NCBI GenBank assembly: GCA_947503835.1
Contig: CANNFM010000020.1
Span: 1-64,000, forward strand
DNA length: 64,000 nucleotides
Origin: an uncultured Aquimarina sp.
GTDB lineage: Bacteria; Bacteroidota; Bacteroidia; Flavobacteriales; Flavobacteriaceae
Direction: 5' to 3'
Part shown: piece by piece, positions 7,128 through 16,459 of the stretch
How positions within the stretch are numbered: the stretch's first letter is position 1
Layout: the number at the start of each line of letters is the position of its first letter
Made by a program: the position numbers and the translations under genes
Notes under the pieces: generated by a model
The model's database searches: none
What the model was told of the DNA's origin: nothing
What the model saw: only the letters and a program-made list of their open reading frames with translations

Positions 7128-8078
7128 TTATTGGTTCCTATTTTTAATCTTAACAACTTCAGCAGCAATGCTTACTGCTATTTCATGAGGGGTTTGACTT
7201 TTTATGGGAAGTCCTATGGGTGCATGAACGATGTCTAATTCAGACGCTGTAACACCTTCTTTTTGTAATACTTCCCACATTGTGTTTAGTTTAGCAGTAC
7301 TCCCTAGTACCCCTATGTATGCAAAGCTATTCCTAATAAGCTTGCTCAACACTAATTTATCTTCAGTGTATCGGTTGGTCATAATTGCCACATAACTCTC
7401 AGGGCCTTCTGCAATATAATTTGTTATTTCATTGAAGTCTACTATTAATTTCTGATGTGCACTAGTATTTAGCTCAAGTGTATTTAGATGTTCTCGATTA
7501 TCAAAAACAACAACATGAAACCCAAGGGTAACAAACAACTCAGAAACTGCGACACTTACATGCCCCCCGCCAACAATGTATAATGTGCTCCTAAACCCGA
7601 TATGTTCTTTAAAAAACCAATCTAGAGATGAGGTTATCTTATATTCGAATTTATCGGCTAACTGTTCATTAGAAAAATTGATAGAAGAAGGTGTAAGTGT
7701 AAATGCTCCTTTAGTATTGCTTTGTAAACAATCCAAAATACCTTCAATAATAGGAAGATGTTGAGCATCTAAAGGATGAAAGACTACGGTCTGCTCTCCA
7801 GAGCAAATCATTCCCGAACCATCTTGTTTGTGGCCTTGATGTATTTGTTTTTTCAAAAAGATTTTTAAATCACCATTTTGCAACAAGTTTTTAACTTCTT
7901 CCACCAGTGAAAATTCCATAACACCGCCTCCAATAGAACCAAAAATAAAACCGTCTTCGGATACCAGCATTTTAAATCCTTTTCTACCAGGAGAACTACC
8001 AATACTTTCTATAACAGTTAGGATATATACGTTTTGGTTATCTCGTAATTTTAATAAAAGATGTTGCCAGAATTTCAT
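7128..8078 (-). CDS. xdhC: XdhC/CoxI-family molybdenum cofactor insertion protein
   Basis: A 316-residue protein with the XdhC layout: an N-terminal domain containing SIGSSPGRKGFKMLV and GSIGGGVMEF, a MIC SGEQ-type motif (GMICSGEQTVVF), and a C-terminal Rossmann domain starting LYIVGGGHVSVAVSELF. XdhC carries sulfurated molybdenum cofactor to xanthine dehydrogenase. It is encoded downstream of the two dehydrogenase genes on the same strand, with a short membrane-protein gene between, and works on that enzyme. Confidence 0.9.
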   Translation of the reverse strand: MKFWQHLLLKLRDNQNVYILTVIESIGSSPGRKGFKMLVSEDGFIFGSIGGGVMEFSLVEEVKNLLQNGDLKIFLKKQIHQGHKQDGSGMICSGEQTVVFHPLDAQHLPIIEGILDCLQSNTKGAFTLTPSSINFSNEQLADKFEYKITSSLDWFFKEHIGFRSTLYIVGGGHVSVAVSELFVTLGFHVVVFDNREHLNTLELNTSAHQKLIVDFNEITNYIAEGPESYVAIMTNRYTEDKLVLSKLIRNSFAYIGVLGSTAKLNTMWEVLQKEGVTASELDIVHAPIGLPIKSQTPHEIAVSIAAEVVKIKNRNQ

Positions 8079-8086
8079 GAGTTCTA

Positions 8087-8587
8087 TTAATTGAAAATCA
8101 CTTCACTTAATGCATAATAAATAGCCATCAAAGCAGAGAAAATGGCACTTGCCAAAAATCGCCAATCTAAGCTCACTTTGTTTTGGATTAAATAATTGGC
8201 TACAAACGATATAGGTATATTAACCAAGAATGATAACCATGCTATTTCCAGTAAATTTAAGTCGATTTGATTAAAATTACCTGAGAAAAGTTTAATAAAT
8301 AACAAATGGCGAGCAATCCAAAGGGGATTAAAATAGAGTATGGCTAATCCTGTTTTGACTAGCGTTTTTCTAATTCCTGTTATTTCTTTTGTTTTGACCT
8401 CTATCCATGCAAAATAATTTGGGATTTCGAATGCATACAATGTGGCTCCCAAAGCAATCATACCCAATAGTCGATACATAGAAAATTCTCCTAGTAGTAT
8501 GGCAGCAATCAAATCTCCCGAACTATAGATTAAAGCTCCTCTTAGGATGTTAGCTTTGGTGTATTGTAGTTGTATAGCCTTGCTCAA
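8087..8587 (-). CDS. Membrane protein, possibly Mpv17/PMP22-like
   Basis: A 166-residue protein with about four hydrophobic segments. GALIYSSGDLIAAILLGEFS and the end SFLVNIPISFVANYLIQ plus a final helix resemble the Mpv17/PMP22 pattern, but the fit is loose. It is packed between xdhB (5-bp gap) and xdhC (8-bp gap), so it is co-transcribed with purine oxidation genes. A role in purine transport is a guess that the sequence does not show. Confidence 0.65.
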   Translation of the reverse strand: MSKAIQLQYTKANILRGALIYSSGDLIAAILLGEFSMYRLLGMIALGATLYAFEIPNYFAWIEVKTKEITGIRKTLVKTGLAILYFNPLWIARHLLFIKLFSGNFNQIDLNLLEIAWLSFLVNIPISFVANYLIQNKVSLDWRFLASAIFSALMAIYYALSEVIFN

Positions 8588-8592
8588 TAGTA

Positions 8593-10887
8593 TTACTTTT
8601 CGTATAATCCCATTAATACCTTTTCTGGCGTAAATGGTGAATCAAACTTTAGTTTATAATTTTTATTGAATGCTTTTACGGCTTGTTGAATGGCAAAGTA
8701 CGCACCAATTCCATACATCAACGGAGGTTCGCCAACGGCTTTGGACTTATGAATAGCCATATCATTTCCATCGGTTTCTACAGGTATAGTTTCGATAGTT
8801 TTTGGTGCAGAAAAAATGTCTGGTACTTTATACGTCGACAAGGCATTGGATAATAATCGTCCATCGTGGTCATATGCGATTTCTTCCATAGTCATCCATC
8901 CAATTCCTTGTGCGAGCGCACCTTCGACCTGTCCTAGATCTACACCATAATTCATGCTTTTTCCGAAATCATGTACAATTTTAACAGCGTCAATTTCATA
9001 GGTTCCTCTTACACAATCAACGGTAACTGATGTAATGGCAGTACCATATACGTGATAAGCAAATGGGTGTCCTTTTTCTTTTGTTTTATCAAAATGAATG
9101 ATGGGTGTGGCATAATGTGCATTTTCGGTCAAAGCAATTCGTTCTGCCATGGCCTGAGCAACAACTGCCTCCCATGTTACATTTGATTTATTACCGTCTA
9201 CAAAAATGTAATCTTTGTTAAAAGAAATTTTGGTGGGATCTGCATCAGTCATTTTAGCAGCCACTTTTGTTAATCTTTCTAGTAATGCAGCACAAGCGTT
9301 GTATACAGCTTTTCCATTTAGATCTGCTGTTGAACTGGCTGCAGAAGGCGAAGTATTGGCAACACGAGTGGTATTGGTTGTTTCTAATTTTACTTTATTT
9401 GCAGAAATGCCCAAGGCATTTTGAGCGACTTGTAACATTTTGGTATTAACGCTTTGTCCCATTTCTACTGCTCCGGTACTTACACCAACACTACCATCTT
9501 GATAGATATGAACCAATGCTCTTGCATGATTCATCATGGTATTTGTAAATGAAATCCCGAAGGTAACGGGCATTAAAGAAATTCCTTTTTTGAAATGAGT
9601 AGTATTCGTATTGAAGTCGGCAACTTCTTTTTCTAGTGTATCAAATTCAAACTTCTCTTTCGCAGAAAACCAAGTATTTTGAGCTTCGACTTGGGTTGCG
9701 ATTTGCCCGTAGGAGAACTCATCATTTTCTGCCAATAAATTGGCTTCCTGAATTTTTCGCCTGTCAATACCCATTTCATCTGCTGCCTTGGCAATAGCCG
9801 ATTCAATAACAAACATTCCTTGTGGACCACCAAAACCTCTAAATGCAGTATTGGGAGGTAAGTTGGTTTTACAACTATAGACCGTTGTACTTACATTGGG
9901 TACAAAATAACTGTTCGTTGCATGAAATAATGTTCTCTCGGCAATTGCGGGCGATAAATCTGCTGCTGCCCCAGAATTTTGTAAAAATTCTGCTTCAAAA
10001 GCCATTATTTTTAAGTTCTTGCTTACTCCAATTTTAAAAAAAGAGGAATACGGATGACGCTTTCCGGTCATGCGAAGGTCATCATGACGATTGAGAATGT
10101 ATTTTACAGGTTTGTTTAAATATTGAACGGCAACAGCTGCCATAACAGACCAGGGTGTAGCTTGATCTTCTTTACCGCCAAATCCCCCGCCTAATCGGAT
10201 GACATCTATTTCGATCTTATGCATGGGCACTCCTAAAACTTTAGCTGCTGTTTTTTGCACTGCAGTCGGGCCCTGTGTAGATGAGGTGATCTTGATACTT
10301 CCATTTTCTTGCGGAACAGCGTAACAACCTTGTGTTTCCAGATACAGGTGTTCCTGGCCATTTGAAAATGTTTCACCTTCGATTACATAATCACAACCTG
10401 AAAAAGCAGCATTTGTATCTCCTAATGTAAAGGAACGGGGGGCATTGATAAAACTCTGTTTTTCTTTGGCTTGTTTTGCTGTTGTAATGACTGGTAATTC
10501 TTCAATTTCTATGTCAATGAGCAGACGTGCTTTTTTTGCAATGGCTTCAGATTCTGCTACAATAAATGCAATAGGTTGTCCCCAAAAATGAACCTCCTCT
10601 TCGGCCCATAAGGGTTCATCAGGAATAATTCCACCGATTTGATTTTCACCCAAAACATCTTTGTAGGTAAATATTTTTACAACGCCTTCAACTTGTTCGG
10701 CCTTAGTATAATCTACATGTTTTATTTTTCCGTGCGCTTTTGGCGAATCAAATACCAATCCGTATAAAGTATCTTTCCTGGTCATCAAGTCATCTACAAA
10801 TAGTGATTCTCCACGAACATGCGTAAAACTGTCAATATTTTTCATTGTCTTCACCATGTAGTCCGTATTTTTCATCGTCTTCATCAT
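8593..10887 (-). CDS. xdhB: Xanthine dehydrogenase, molybdenum-binding subunit
   Basis: A 764-residue large subunit of two-subunit xanthine dehydrogenase. It has the aldehyde oxidase/XDH hammerhead domain first, then molybdopterin-binding motifs: GGGFGGKED, NTAFRGFGGPQGMFV, and the catalytic glutamate region KAVGEPPLMYGIGAYFA near the C-terminus. It oxidises hypoxanthine and xanthine to urate. The first 20 residues contain an almost exact ten-codon duplication (MKTMKNTDYM / VKTMKNIDS), so translation may begin at a later ATG. It overlaps xdhA by 4 bp. Confidence 0.95.
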   Translation of the reverse strand: MMKTMKNTDYMVKTMKNIDSFTHVRGESLFVDDLMTRKDTLYGLVFDSPKAHGKIKHVDYTKAEQVEGVVKIFTYKDVLGENQIGGIIPDEPLWAEEEVHFWGQPIAFIVAESEAIAKKARLLIDIEIEELPVITTAKQAKEKQSFINAPRSFTLGDTNAAFSGCDYVIEGETFSNGQEHLYLETQGCYAVPQENGSIKITSSTQGPTAVQKTAAKVLGVPMHKIEIDVIRLGGGFGGKEDQATPWSVMAAVAVQYLNKPVKYILNRHDDLRMTGKRHPYSSFFKIGVSKNLKIMAFEAEFLQNSGAAADLSPAIAERTLFHATNSYFVPNVSTTVYSCKTNLPPNTAFRGFGGPQGMFVIESAIAKAADEMGIDRRKIQEANLLAENDEFSYGQIATQVEAQNTWFSAKEKFEFDTLEKEVADFNTNTTHFKKGISLMPVTFGISFTNTMMNHARALVHIYQDGSVGVSTGAVEMGQSVNTKMLQVAQNALGISANKVKLETTNTTRVANTSPSAASSTADLNGKAVYNACAALLERLTKVAAKMTDADPTKISFNKDYIFVDGNKSNVTWEAVVAQAMAERIALTENAHYATPIIHFDKTKEKGHPFAYHVYGTAITSVTVDCVRGTYEIDAVKIVHDFGKSMNYGVDLGQVEGALAQGIGWMTMEEIAYDHDGRLLSNALSTYKVPDIFSAPKTIETIPVETDGNDMAIHKSKAVGEPPLMYGIGAYFAIQQAVKAFNKNYKLKFDSPFTPEKVLMGLYEK

Positions 10888-12287
10888 GCTGTCAGTTTTT
10901 GAAGTTGAACCTTTGCAGGAAATAATTCAATAAAATGTGCAAAGAATAATTGATTGGCCAATAAACGCTTATACTCTGATGATCCTCTTACATCACTAAT
11001 GGGTGCAATTTCGGATTGTAAAATAGATGCTGCTTCTTTTACGGTATCCGAATCAATTGTTTTTCCGATAAAGAAATTACTGGTTTCGAATAGATATTTT
11101 GGAATAGGAGCAACTCCTCCTATAGAAAAATGTGCGGCTGTCACCACATCCTTTTCAAGGGTGATTTTTGCTGCTGTATTTACACTTGCGATGTCTAAAT
11201 GTGTTCGTTTACTTACCTTTTCAAAATTATAGAAGTCTCCTTTTTCTATTATGTCGAAAGAAATACTTTTTAAAATTTCTCCCTTTTGCAAATCATAGGT
11301 TTTATAACCTTTATAAAACTCATGAAAAGCTATTTGCCTTTCAGATCCAGTTTTGGTTTGAAGGGTTACGATTGAGTTGAGCGCCAAAAAGAAAATGGTC
11401 ATATCTCCGATCGGAGAAGCATTGACAAAGTTTCCTCCCAACGTCCCCATATTACGAATGGGTTCAGACGAAACTAGTTTAAGAAATGATTTTAACTTCG
11501 GAAAAAGGATTTGTAATTTCTCATTTTCTAATAGTTCTGTAACTGTTGTATTGGCTCCTATGGTACATATAGAATCTGTAAATTGAATCCCTTTCAAGGT
11601 TTCATGACCTGCAATTAAATGAACTTCTTCCTCGGCAAGTTGATCTGCATTATGAACGTATAGGTCTGTTCCACTAGCCACTATTTTTCCTTCGCTAGCC
11701 ATAGTTTTTGGTGCTAGCTCTTTTAATTTTTGCGGGATGGATTCAAAATAATTAGGAATGAATCCCTCTTTGATCAACCACGCAACGGAATCATTATTAT
11801 CTTTTTTTTGCAATTTCTCTTCAATAACTACACCTGCTTTTTCAATTGATTTATACCCCGTACATCTACAAATGTTCCCACTTATAGCATCATTGCAAGA
11901 ATCCTGGGTAACTTTGCTTTTTTCTATAGCATATCCCGTCATAGAAACCACAAAACCAGGCGTACAAAATCCACATTGTGTAGCGTAGTGATCGGTCATG
12001 GCTTGTTGTACTGTATTTAATTCTGAAGGTAAATTAATCCCTTCAACCGTTACAATATGTTTTCCGTTAGCATTTCCAAGAGGTGAAATACAAGACGTAA
12101 TACTTTGATAAGAGAGGTTGTTGTCAATTAGTTTTCCGACTAAAACGGTACAAGCACCACAATCTCCTTCACGACAACCAATTTTTGTTCCTTTTAATTG
12201 CTTGTGTTCTCTAATAAAATCTAGCAGCGTTATTCCTGCATGTGCAGTTGTACGAATAAGCTCGTTATTTAAAATAAATTGAATCAT
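10884..12287 (-). CDS. xdhA: Xanthine dehydrogenase, FeS/FAD subunit
   Basis: A 467-residue small subunit. Residues 1-80 form a plant-type [2Fe-2S] ferredoxin with Cys38, Cys43, Cys46 and Cys66 (GCREGDCGACTVLVG). A second [2Fe-2S] domain follows with CGFCTPGF and NICRCTGY. The rest is a FAD-binding PCMH domain with IVASGTDLYVH and IRNMGTLGGNFVNASPIGD, then the CO-dehydrogenase flavoprotein C-terminal domain. It passes electrons from the molybdenum subunit to FAD and NAD+. It is first in the minus-strand order xdhA, xdhB, membrane protein, xdhC, guaD. Confidence 0.95.
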   Translation of the reverse strand: MIQFILNNELIRTTAHAGITLLDFIREHKQLKGTKIGCREGDCGACTVLVGKLIDNNLSYQSITSCISPLGNANGKHIVTVEGINLPSELNTVQQAMTDHYATQCGFCTPGFVVSMTGYAIEKSKVTQDSCNDAISGNICRCTGYKSIEKAGVVIEEKLQKKDNNDSVAWLIKEGFIPNYFESIPQKLKELAPKTMASEGKIVASGTDLYVHNADQLAEEEVHLIAGHETLKGIQFTDSICTIGANTTVTELLENEKLQILFPKLKSFLKLVSSEPIRNMGTLGGNFVNASPIGDMTIFFLALNSIVTLQTKTGSERQIAFHEFYKGYKTYDLQKGEILKSISFDIIEKGDFYNFEKVSKRTHLDIASVNTAAKITLEKDVVTAAHFSIGGVAPIPKYLFETSNFFIGKTIDSDTVKEAASILQSEIAPISDVRGSSEYKRLLANQLFFAHFIELFPAKVQLQKLTA

Positions 12288-12315
12288 AGGTAGAAAGCAA
12301 GGTACTAAAAACTTA

Positions 12316-12473
12316 TACCAAATCTAATAAAAATAGGCGTATCTGTTTGTTCATATTCATACTTACTTCATTATAAAATTCTTGCATAGACTTAGCTATG
12401 CAAGAATACTATGGCTTCGTAAATACAAATATTACCTATACATCTTTTATCTATTTTTATATTGGATTTGGTA
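12316..12473. mobile_element. MITE-like element, 158 bp
   Basis: TACCAAATCTAATAAAAATA at the left end is the near-exact inverse of CTATTTTTATATTGGATTTG plus GTA at the right end (one mismatch and a 2-nt indel over about 22 bp). In the middle ATTCTTGCATAG and CTATGCAAGAAT form a perfect 12-bp stem. There is no coding frame. It lies upstream of xdhA, in the 314-bp gap before the DUF1643 gene, and could alter expression of either. I see no second copy in this window. Confidence 0.6.
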
Positions 12474-12601
12474 TTAGAATTGAAGAGGAGAGAAATTTCT
12501 AAAATCTTTGTGTTATAGCAAATACACAAGAACCCCTGGGGTATCAATTAGCTGCTATGAAAACATGTATGGTATTAGGCATCTTTATTTTTCATTCTCC
12601 T

Positions 12602-13132
12602 TTATAAATTCTTACAATAGGTAGCAATATCAAATTCAGATAAAGAACTGTCGGTCTTTACATAGAGTGGATGTCTGGGGTGTCCGCTTTGTGTGAGGGT
12701 ATTTACTATTTTCCATTGCAGGTTTAGGGGGCTTAATTTTTGATAGATATCTGTAAGGCATTGACCCAGGTACTGCCTTGTTTCTATTACTTCTCCACAG
12801 GCAATCCAGATCGTTGTTATACCTAATTCTTTTACAGTTCTTTTTATGATATCGCAGTTTAAGCTATGTAACTCTGTGTCGACTATATCACTTAGATTTT
12901 TGGGGTTAGTGGCGCGTAGTGGATATACATTATACATTACCCAACCCTTATAGCCATTGCTGTCGGTAATTCTTTTTACAGACTTTAGGGTGTTATCCAG
13001 TTCATTGGGTACCGCAGTACTAGGGTTGATCCCCAAACAAGCAATCATATGATCTCCTTTTTCTCCTAATACAAATCGTGCAGTATTGTTTTGGTTATGA
13101 ATATATATCCATTCTGTGATGTTTGTACTCAT
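12602..13132 (-). CDS. DUF1643 family protein
   Basis: A 176-residue cytoplasmic protein with the DUF1643 pattern: RFVLGEKGDHMIACLGINPS, then a threonine/aspartate stretch before VKRITDSNGYKGWVMYNVYP, then LRATNPKNLSD, and GHPRHPLYV near the end. The biochemical role of the family is unknown; members occur in phages and accessory regions. It stands alone, with the MITE-like element upstream on one side and a bidirectional hairpin on the other. Confidence 0.85.
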   Translation of the reverse strand: MSTNITEWIYIHNQNNTARFVLGEKGDHMIACLGINPSTAVPNELDNTLKSVKRITDSNGYKGWVMYNVYPLRATNPKNLSDIVDTELHSLNCDIIKRTVKELGITTIWIACGEVIETRQYLGQCLTDIYQKLSPLNLQWKIVNTLTQSGHPRHPLYVKTDSSLSEFDIATYCKNL

Positions 13133-13165
13133 GTGGTTTTAGATTTTTCATAAGTTTAGTAAAAA

Positions 13166-13201
13166 AAAGCTTAGCAACAGTCTACACAGTTACTAAGCTT
13201 T
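13166..13201. terminator. Bidirectional-looking terminator hairpin
   Basis: AAAGCTTAG (13166-13174) pairs with CTAAGCTTT (13193-13201), with A-run before and T-run after. It follows the minus-strand gene at 13227-14114 and is upstream of the DUF1643 gene, so it most likely terminates the former. Confidence 0.75.
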
Positions 13202-13226
13202 TATATGATGTATACTAATGAGCGAT

Positions 13227-14114
13227 CTAGTAATACGAACTGGCAATACGTGCCTGCGATCGTTCGATGGCTATTTTGTGTATATCACCCATGGCAGATA
13301 GCTTTTTAACAGCATCAAGAACAAGCTGGTGATTGGTAGATCCGGCCGCACTTTTACTTTTTACTACCAATCGCTCGGCCGATTTAATCTGGTCGGCATC
13401 AAGTCGGGCTTTAAGCTTAGCGATTGCCGCCGAATATTGGTCATCTGACTTCATCCAGGTGGTAATATCTATTTTACCCCGAGCCAGATCATCGGTAAGT
13501 GCGGCTTGCAGCGTTTTCATATGCAAGTAATTATTTTTATCGATAAGCGCAGCATCAAATTTTGCCTGGTGCTTTACATCATCAATACTTTCTATAAGGC
13601 GATAATAAATCGCGGTGGATGTAACGGCTTCGCTACCAAACGTCTCTTCTTCCTGGATACTTACCGATGATGCATATAAGAATCCAAACATACCGGGAGA
13701 CAAGCGATTCATAGAAAACGATAAACTAGCCGATGCTGTTGATGATGACTTAGCTGCCTGGGCTACCGTGTTCACTACATCAACATAGGCATCAATTGCC
13801 TTTGCACTCATGGCAGGTTTTACTACGGTGGGGTCTGATGCTGCCGAAACAGCCTTTAATGACGAGGTTACTACCGCGGCAATCTTATCTAAACTAAACT
13901 CGCTCGTGTACTCTGTTTTAACATCAGAGTTATACGCTAGTTCTCTTGCGTCTGTAATGTTAGCGCTAGCTAAGTGACTCGTAATTTCTTCGTAGAATTT
14001 TTTCTTGTTGGCGGCTTCCTGAGCTTTAATCATTGCCTGAAGCTTATCCACTTGTTGTTTTGCTTTTACAGTTTTGTCTGCGACTCTTTTAACTGATGCT
14101 GATCTACATGCCAT
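13227..14114 (-). CDS. Unknown helical cytoplasmic protein
   Basis: A 295-residue protein with no signal peptide and almost entirely helical, Ala/Ser/Lys-rich sequence (for example KTVKAKQQVDKLQAMIKAQE near the N-terminus). The central part, about residues 95-150, is Ser/Ala-rich and hydrophobic, with NRLSPGMFGFLYASS. I recognise no family. It has a convincing TTG-N20-TACTTTTG promoter 157 bp upstream and its own terminator, so it is a single-gene transcript with a long leader. A similarly signal-less unknown gene lies at 17165-17863 across the repeat array. Confidence 0.75.
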   Translation of the reverse strand: MACRSASVKRVADKTVKAKQQVDKLQAMIKAQEAANKKKFYEEITSHLASANITDARELAYNSDVKTEYTSEFSLDKIAAVVTSSLKAVSAASDPTVVKPAMSAKAIDAYVDVVNTVAQAAKSSSTASASLSFSMNRLSPGMFGFLYASSVSIQEEETFGSEAVTSTAIYYRLIESIDDVKHQAKFDAALIDKNNYLHMKTLQAALTDDLARGKIDITTWMKSDDQYSAAIAKLKARLDADQIKSAERLVVKSKSAAGSTNHQLVLDAVKKLSAMGDIHKIAIERSQARIASSYY

Positions 14115-14270
14115 GTTTTTATTGGTTTTAAGGATTTCCTACTCGTATGGCTTTTCGGATTTCGCCCCGTTTTTTTGAGTGGTTTCTGATCTCCACTATT
14201 TAATAGTATGAGTGCATATTGTGCACTTAGGGGTAGTATAATTAGAAGATATTCTTCGAATATGATATAC

Positions 14271-14301
14271 CAAAAGTAGTCTTAGAAAAAAGAAGAAACA
14301 A
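14271..14301 (-). promoter_or_regulatory. Predicted promoter of the 13.2-kb gene
   Basis: On the minus strand TTG (14301-14299), a 20-bp spacer and TACTTTTG (14278-14271) match the Bacteroidetes sigma consensus exactly. Transcription would start near 14264, leaving a leader of about 150 nt containing short palindromes (ATATTC-TTC-GAATAT and AGTGCA-TATTG-TGCACT). Apart from these, nothing is seen in 14115-14617. Confidence 0.6.
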
Positions 14302-14617
14302 CAGTATAAATACCTGATTATTGTTAGCGTATTTTTACGCGGTGCAGTTACAGATTATACTATGGGAGACACACAATATAATACAGTCTTGTTATGTTTA
14401 GTGTACTGTGCATTAATGGGATAAAGACAATAATAATAAAGTAACCGAGTTATCCAAACGGTTATATATGCGATAGATGCCATCATAATAACTAAGTGAT
14501 AAATCAATGCACAAAAAATTAAAAAGCAAGGTAACATTTTACCCTGTTACAACATAAAGTAAATGATAGGTGTACTACCTTATAGTTAGAATTAATTGAA
14601 TTAAATATAGAAAACAA

Positions 14618-15364
14618 ATGAAACGTAATATGAAAAATAGAATTTTATCTTTTCCTTTCTTGGTATTGGCTGGCTTAATGTTGATACTTTCTTCTTGTGA
14701 TTCTGATAGTGATGCTGTTCAGAATCCTGTTCCTACAAGCCCAGTACTCCTTGACGAGTTTTTCTTTACAGGTACTTTAGGAGATGAACCTTTTGATATT
14801 AGGTTTGAATTATTTGAATTTAATATTGTTACGCCTCCGGTAGATGATCATACTATTGATTTTGGTGGCGGAGGTATTAATAGAGTACCGCGTGTTGGTG
14901 AGGATATAGAAGATTGCTATGGTTCTTATGCTTTTGGAGTGTTGCCGGATAATACTCAAAGCCCTGTACCTAATGTTGACGGAGCTAAACTATTTATTTA
15001 TGAAATCCCCTTGGGTCAATGTTCTACAGCCAATGAAAATGAAACGCTAGAATCTTTTTTTAATGGAGGTAGTTTTGTGTATTCTGAAGGTGTAAGCGAT
15101 AGAACCTTTAGTAGGATTACATTTTCTTTATTTCCGCCAGAAGTAGCCGGAGTTCCGATTGAAGAACAAGATTTTTATACTTCTGCAGGCGAAAATACCA
15201 ATGCTACATTTGCAATCACCTTGGTAGAGGAAGAAGATGAAAGCACTTATATTGTTGAAGGAACTTTTGCATGTACCATGTATAGTCACTTAGACAATAC
15301 AAATTCCAAAGCGTTAACAAATGGTAAGTTTAGAATGAAATTAAAAACAAATTTAGATTTATAG
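14618..15364 (+). CDS. Lipoprotein, unknown function
   Basis: A 248-residue exported protein. The signal MKNRILSFPFLVLAGLMLIL ends in the lipobox LSSC followed by the acidic run DSDSDA typical of surface lipoproteins. The body is acidic and beta-rich with no family I recognise. The ATG at 14618 or the one four codons later may be used. Downstream begins the palindromic repeat array that carries the GIY-YIG genes. Confidence 0.75.
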   Translation: MKRNMKNRILSFPFLVLAGLMLILSSCDSDSDAVQNPVPTSPVLLDEFFFTGTLGDEPFDIRFELFEFNIVTPPVDDHTIDFGGGGINRVPRVGEDIEDCYGSYAFGVLPDNTQSPVPNVDGAKLFIYEIPLGQCSTANENETLESFFNGGSFVYSEGVSDRTFSRITFSLFPPEVAGVPIEEQDFYTSAGENTNATFAITLVEEEDESTYIVEGTFACTMYSHLDNTNSKALTNGKFRMKLKTNLDL

Positions 15365-15959
15365 AACTGACGGGGAGATGCGCTACGTCACATCAAGTGA
15401 TTGGATACTTCTACTAATCTAAACAGATCAAGCATAAACGCTACGTCACATCGAGTGCTGCACGGTAGTGCAGTGTATCGAGATGTCTTTAGAACCGGTA
15501 AGTTTAAATTTAATCTATAGTACACCTAAATGGTTCTCGATAGCCCTACTGAGCTTGCCGAAGTACAGTTTGTTTCCATTACATTACAACAAACCACTCG
15601 AACTGACGGGTAGATATGCTGCGACATCACATTGATTGATTCGATACTTCGTTAAGTTAAGAACAGATCAAGCAAACACGCTACGTCACATCGAGTGCTG
15701 CACGGTAGTGCAGTGTATCGAGATGCTTTTAGAACCGGTAAGTTTAAATTTAATCTATAGTACACCTAAATGGTTCTCGATAGCCCTGCTGAGCTTGCCG
15801 AAGTACAATTTTTCTCCATTACATTACAACAAACCACTCGAACTGACGGGGGAGATACGCTACGTCACATCGAGTGCCACGCCTTGGCGTGGTGTACTTC
15901 GGCAAGCTCAGCAGGGCTATCGAGATGCTTTTAGAACCGAAAAGTCTATATTTACTAAT
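15365..15959. repeat. Palindromic repeat array, left part
   Basis: Two units of about 236-240 bp (from 15365 and 15601) run head to tail, followed by a shorter third. Each has the order AACTGACGGG, CGCTACGTCACATCGAGTGC, hairpin CTGCACGGTAGTGCAG, GTATCGAGATG, AAGTTTAAATTTAATC, GGTTCTCGATAGCCCT, CTGAGCTTGCCGAAG, then ACCACTCG. In the third unit the hairpin is replaced by CCACGCCTTGGCGTGG plus CTTCGGCAAGCTCAG. These are REP-like modules with exchangeable stem-loops. I find no gene in this stretch. Confidence 0.85.
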
Positions 15960-16250
15960 ATGAAACTATCTTACGTCTACATTTTAAAATGTTCTGATGA
16001 CTCTTACTACACGGGTGTAACATCAAATCTCAATAAAAGATTGTTTCAACATGAATCAGGTTTTTATAGAGATTGTTATACCTATAAAAGGAGACCCATA
16101 ACATTAGTTTTTGTTTGCGAGTTTACAGATATCAATTTTGCCATTGATACAGAAAAACAAATTAAAAAGTGGTCTAGAGTTAAAAAAGAGGCTTTAATCA
16201 ATGGGGATTATGATAAGCTTCCTAATCTTGCAAAAAAGAAATTTCAGTAA
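15960..16250 (+). CDS. GIY-YIG nuclease, copy 1
   Basis: A 96-residue single-domain GIY-YIG endonuclease of the YhbQ/URI type. SYVYILKCSDDSYYTGVTS carries the paired tyrosine motif, NKRLFQH the catalytic Arg and DTEKQIKKW the metal-binding Glu. The start is set at MKLSYVYIL, since upstream codons lie in repeat DNA. The gene is embedded in the palindromic array, with a REP-like module on each side. Such single-domain proteins are DNA or structure-specific nucleases; here a role in mobility of the repeats is an inference. Confidence 0.9.
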   Translation: MKLSYVYILKCSDDSYYTGVTSNLNKRLFQHESGFYRDCYTYKRRPITLVFVCEFTDINFAIDTEKQIKKWSRVKKEALINGDYDKLPNLAKKKFQ

Positions 16251-16459
16251 GAAATGGTTCTCGATACAATTTTTCTCCATTACATTACGAAAAATCACTC
16301 GAACTGACGGGCGAACTTACAACGAATGTCACATCAAGTGATTCGATACTTCGTTAAGCTAAGCATAGATCAAGCACACACGCTACGTCACATCGAGTGC
16401 TGCACGGTAGTGCAGTGTATCGAGATGCTTTTAGAACCGAAAAGCCTATATTTACTAAT
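16251..16459. repeat. Palindromic repeat module between the GIY-YIG copies
   Basis: It carries GGTTCTCGATACAATTTTTC, CACTCGAACTGACGGG, a divergent filler, CGCTACGTCACATCGAGTGC, hairpin CTGCACGGTAGTGCAG and GTATCGAGATGCTTTTAG, then runs into the second nuclease gene. The order is the same as in the left part of the array. Confidence 0.85.

Noticed and set aside
14355..14537. 60-codon minus-strand frame, hydrophobic
   Set aside because: It lies upstream of, and partly across, the predicted -33 region side of the 13.2-kb gene leader, has no promoter of its own and shows only low-complexity hydrophobic residues. Not supported as a gene.
15636..16250. Long frame (204 codons) covering repeat DNA and the first GIY-YIG gene
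   Set aside because: The first 108 codons translate the palindromic repeats. The nuclease domain starts cleanly at 15960, and the second copy has the same start context.
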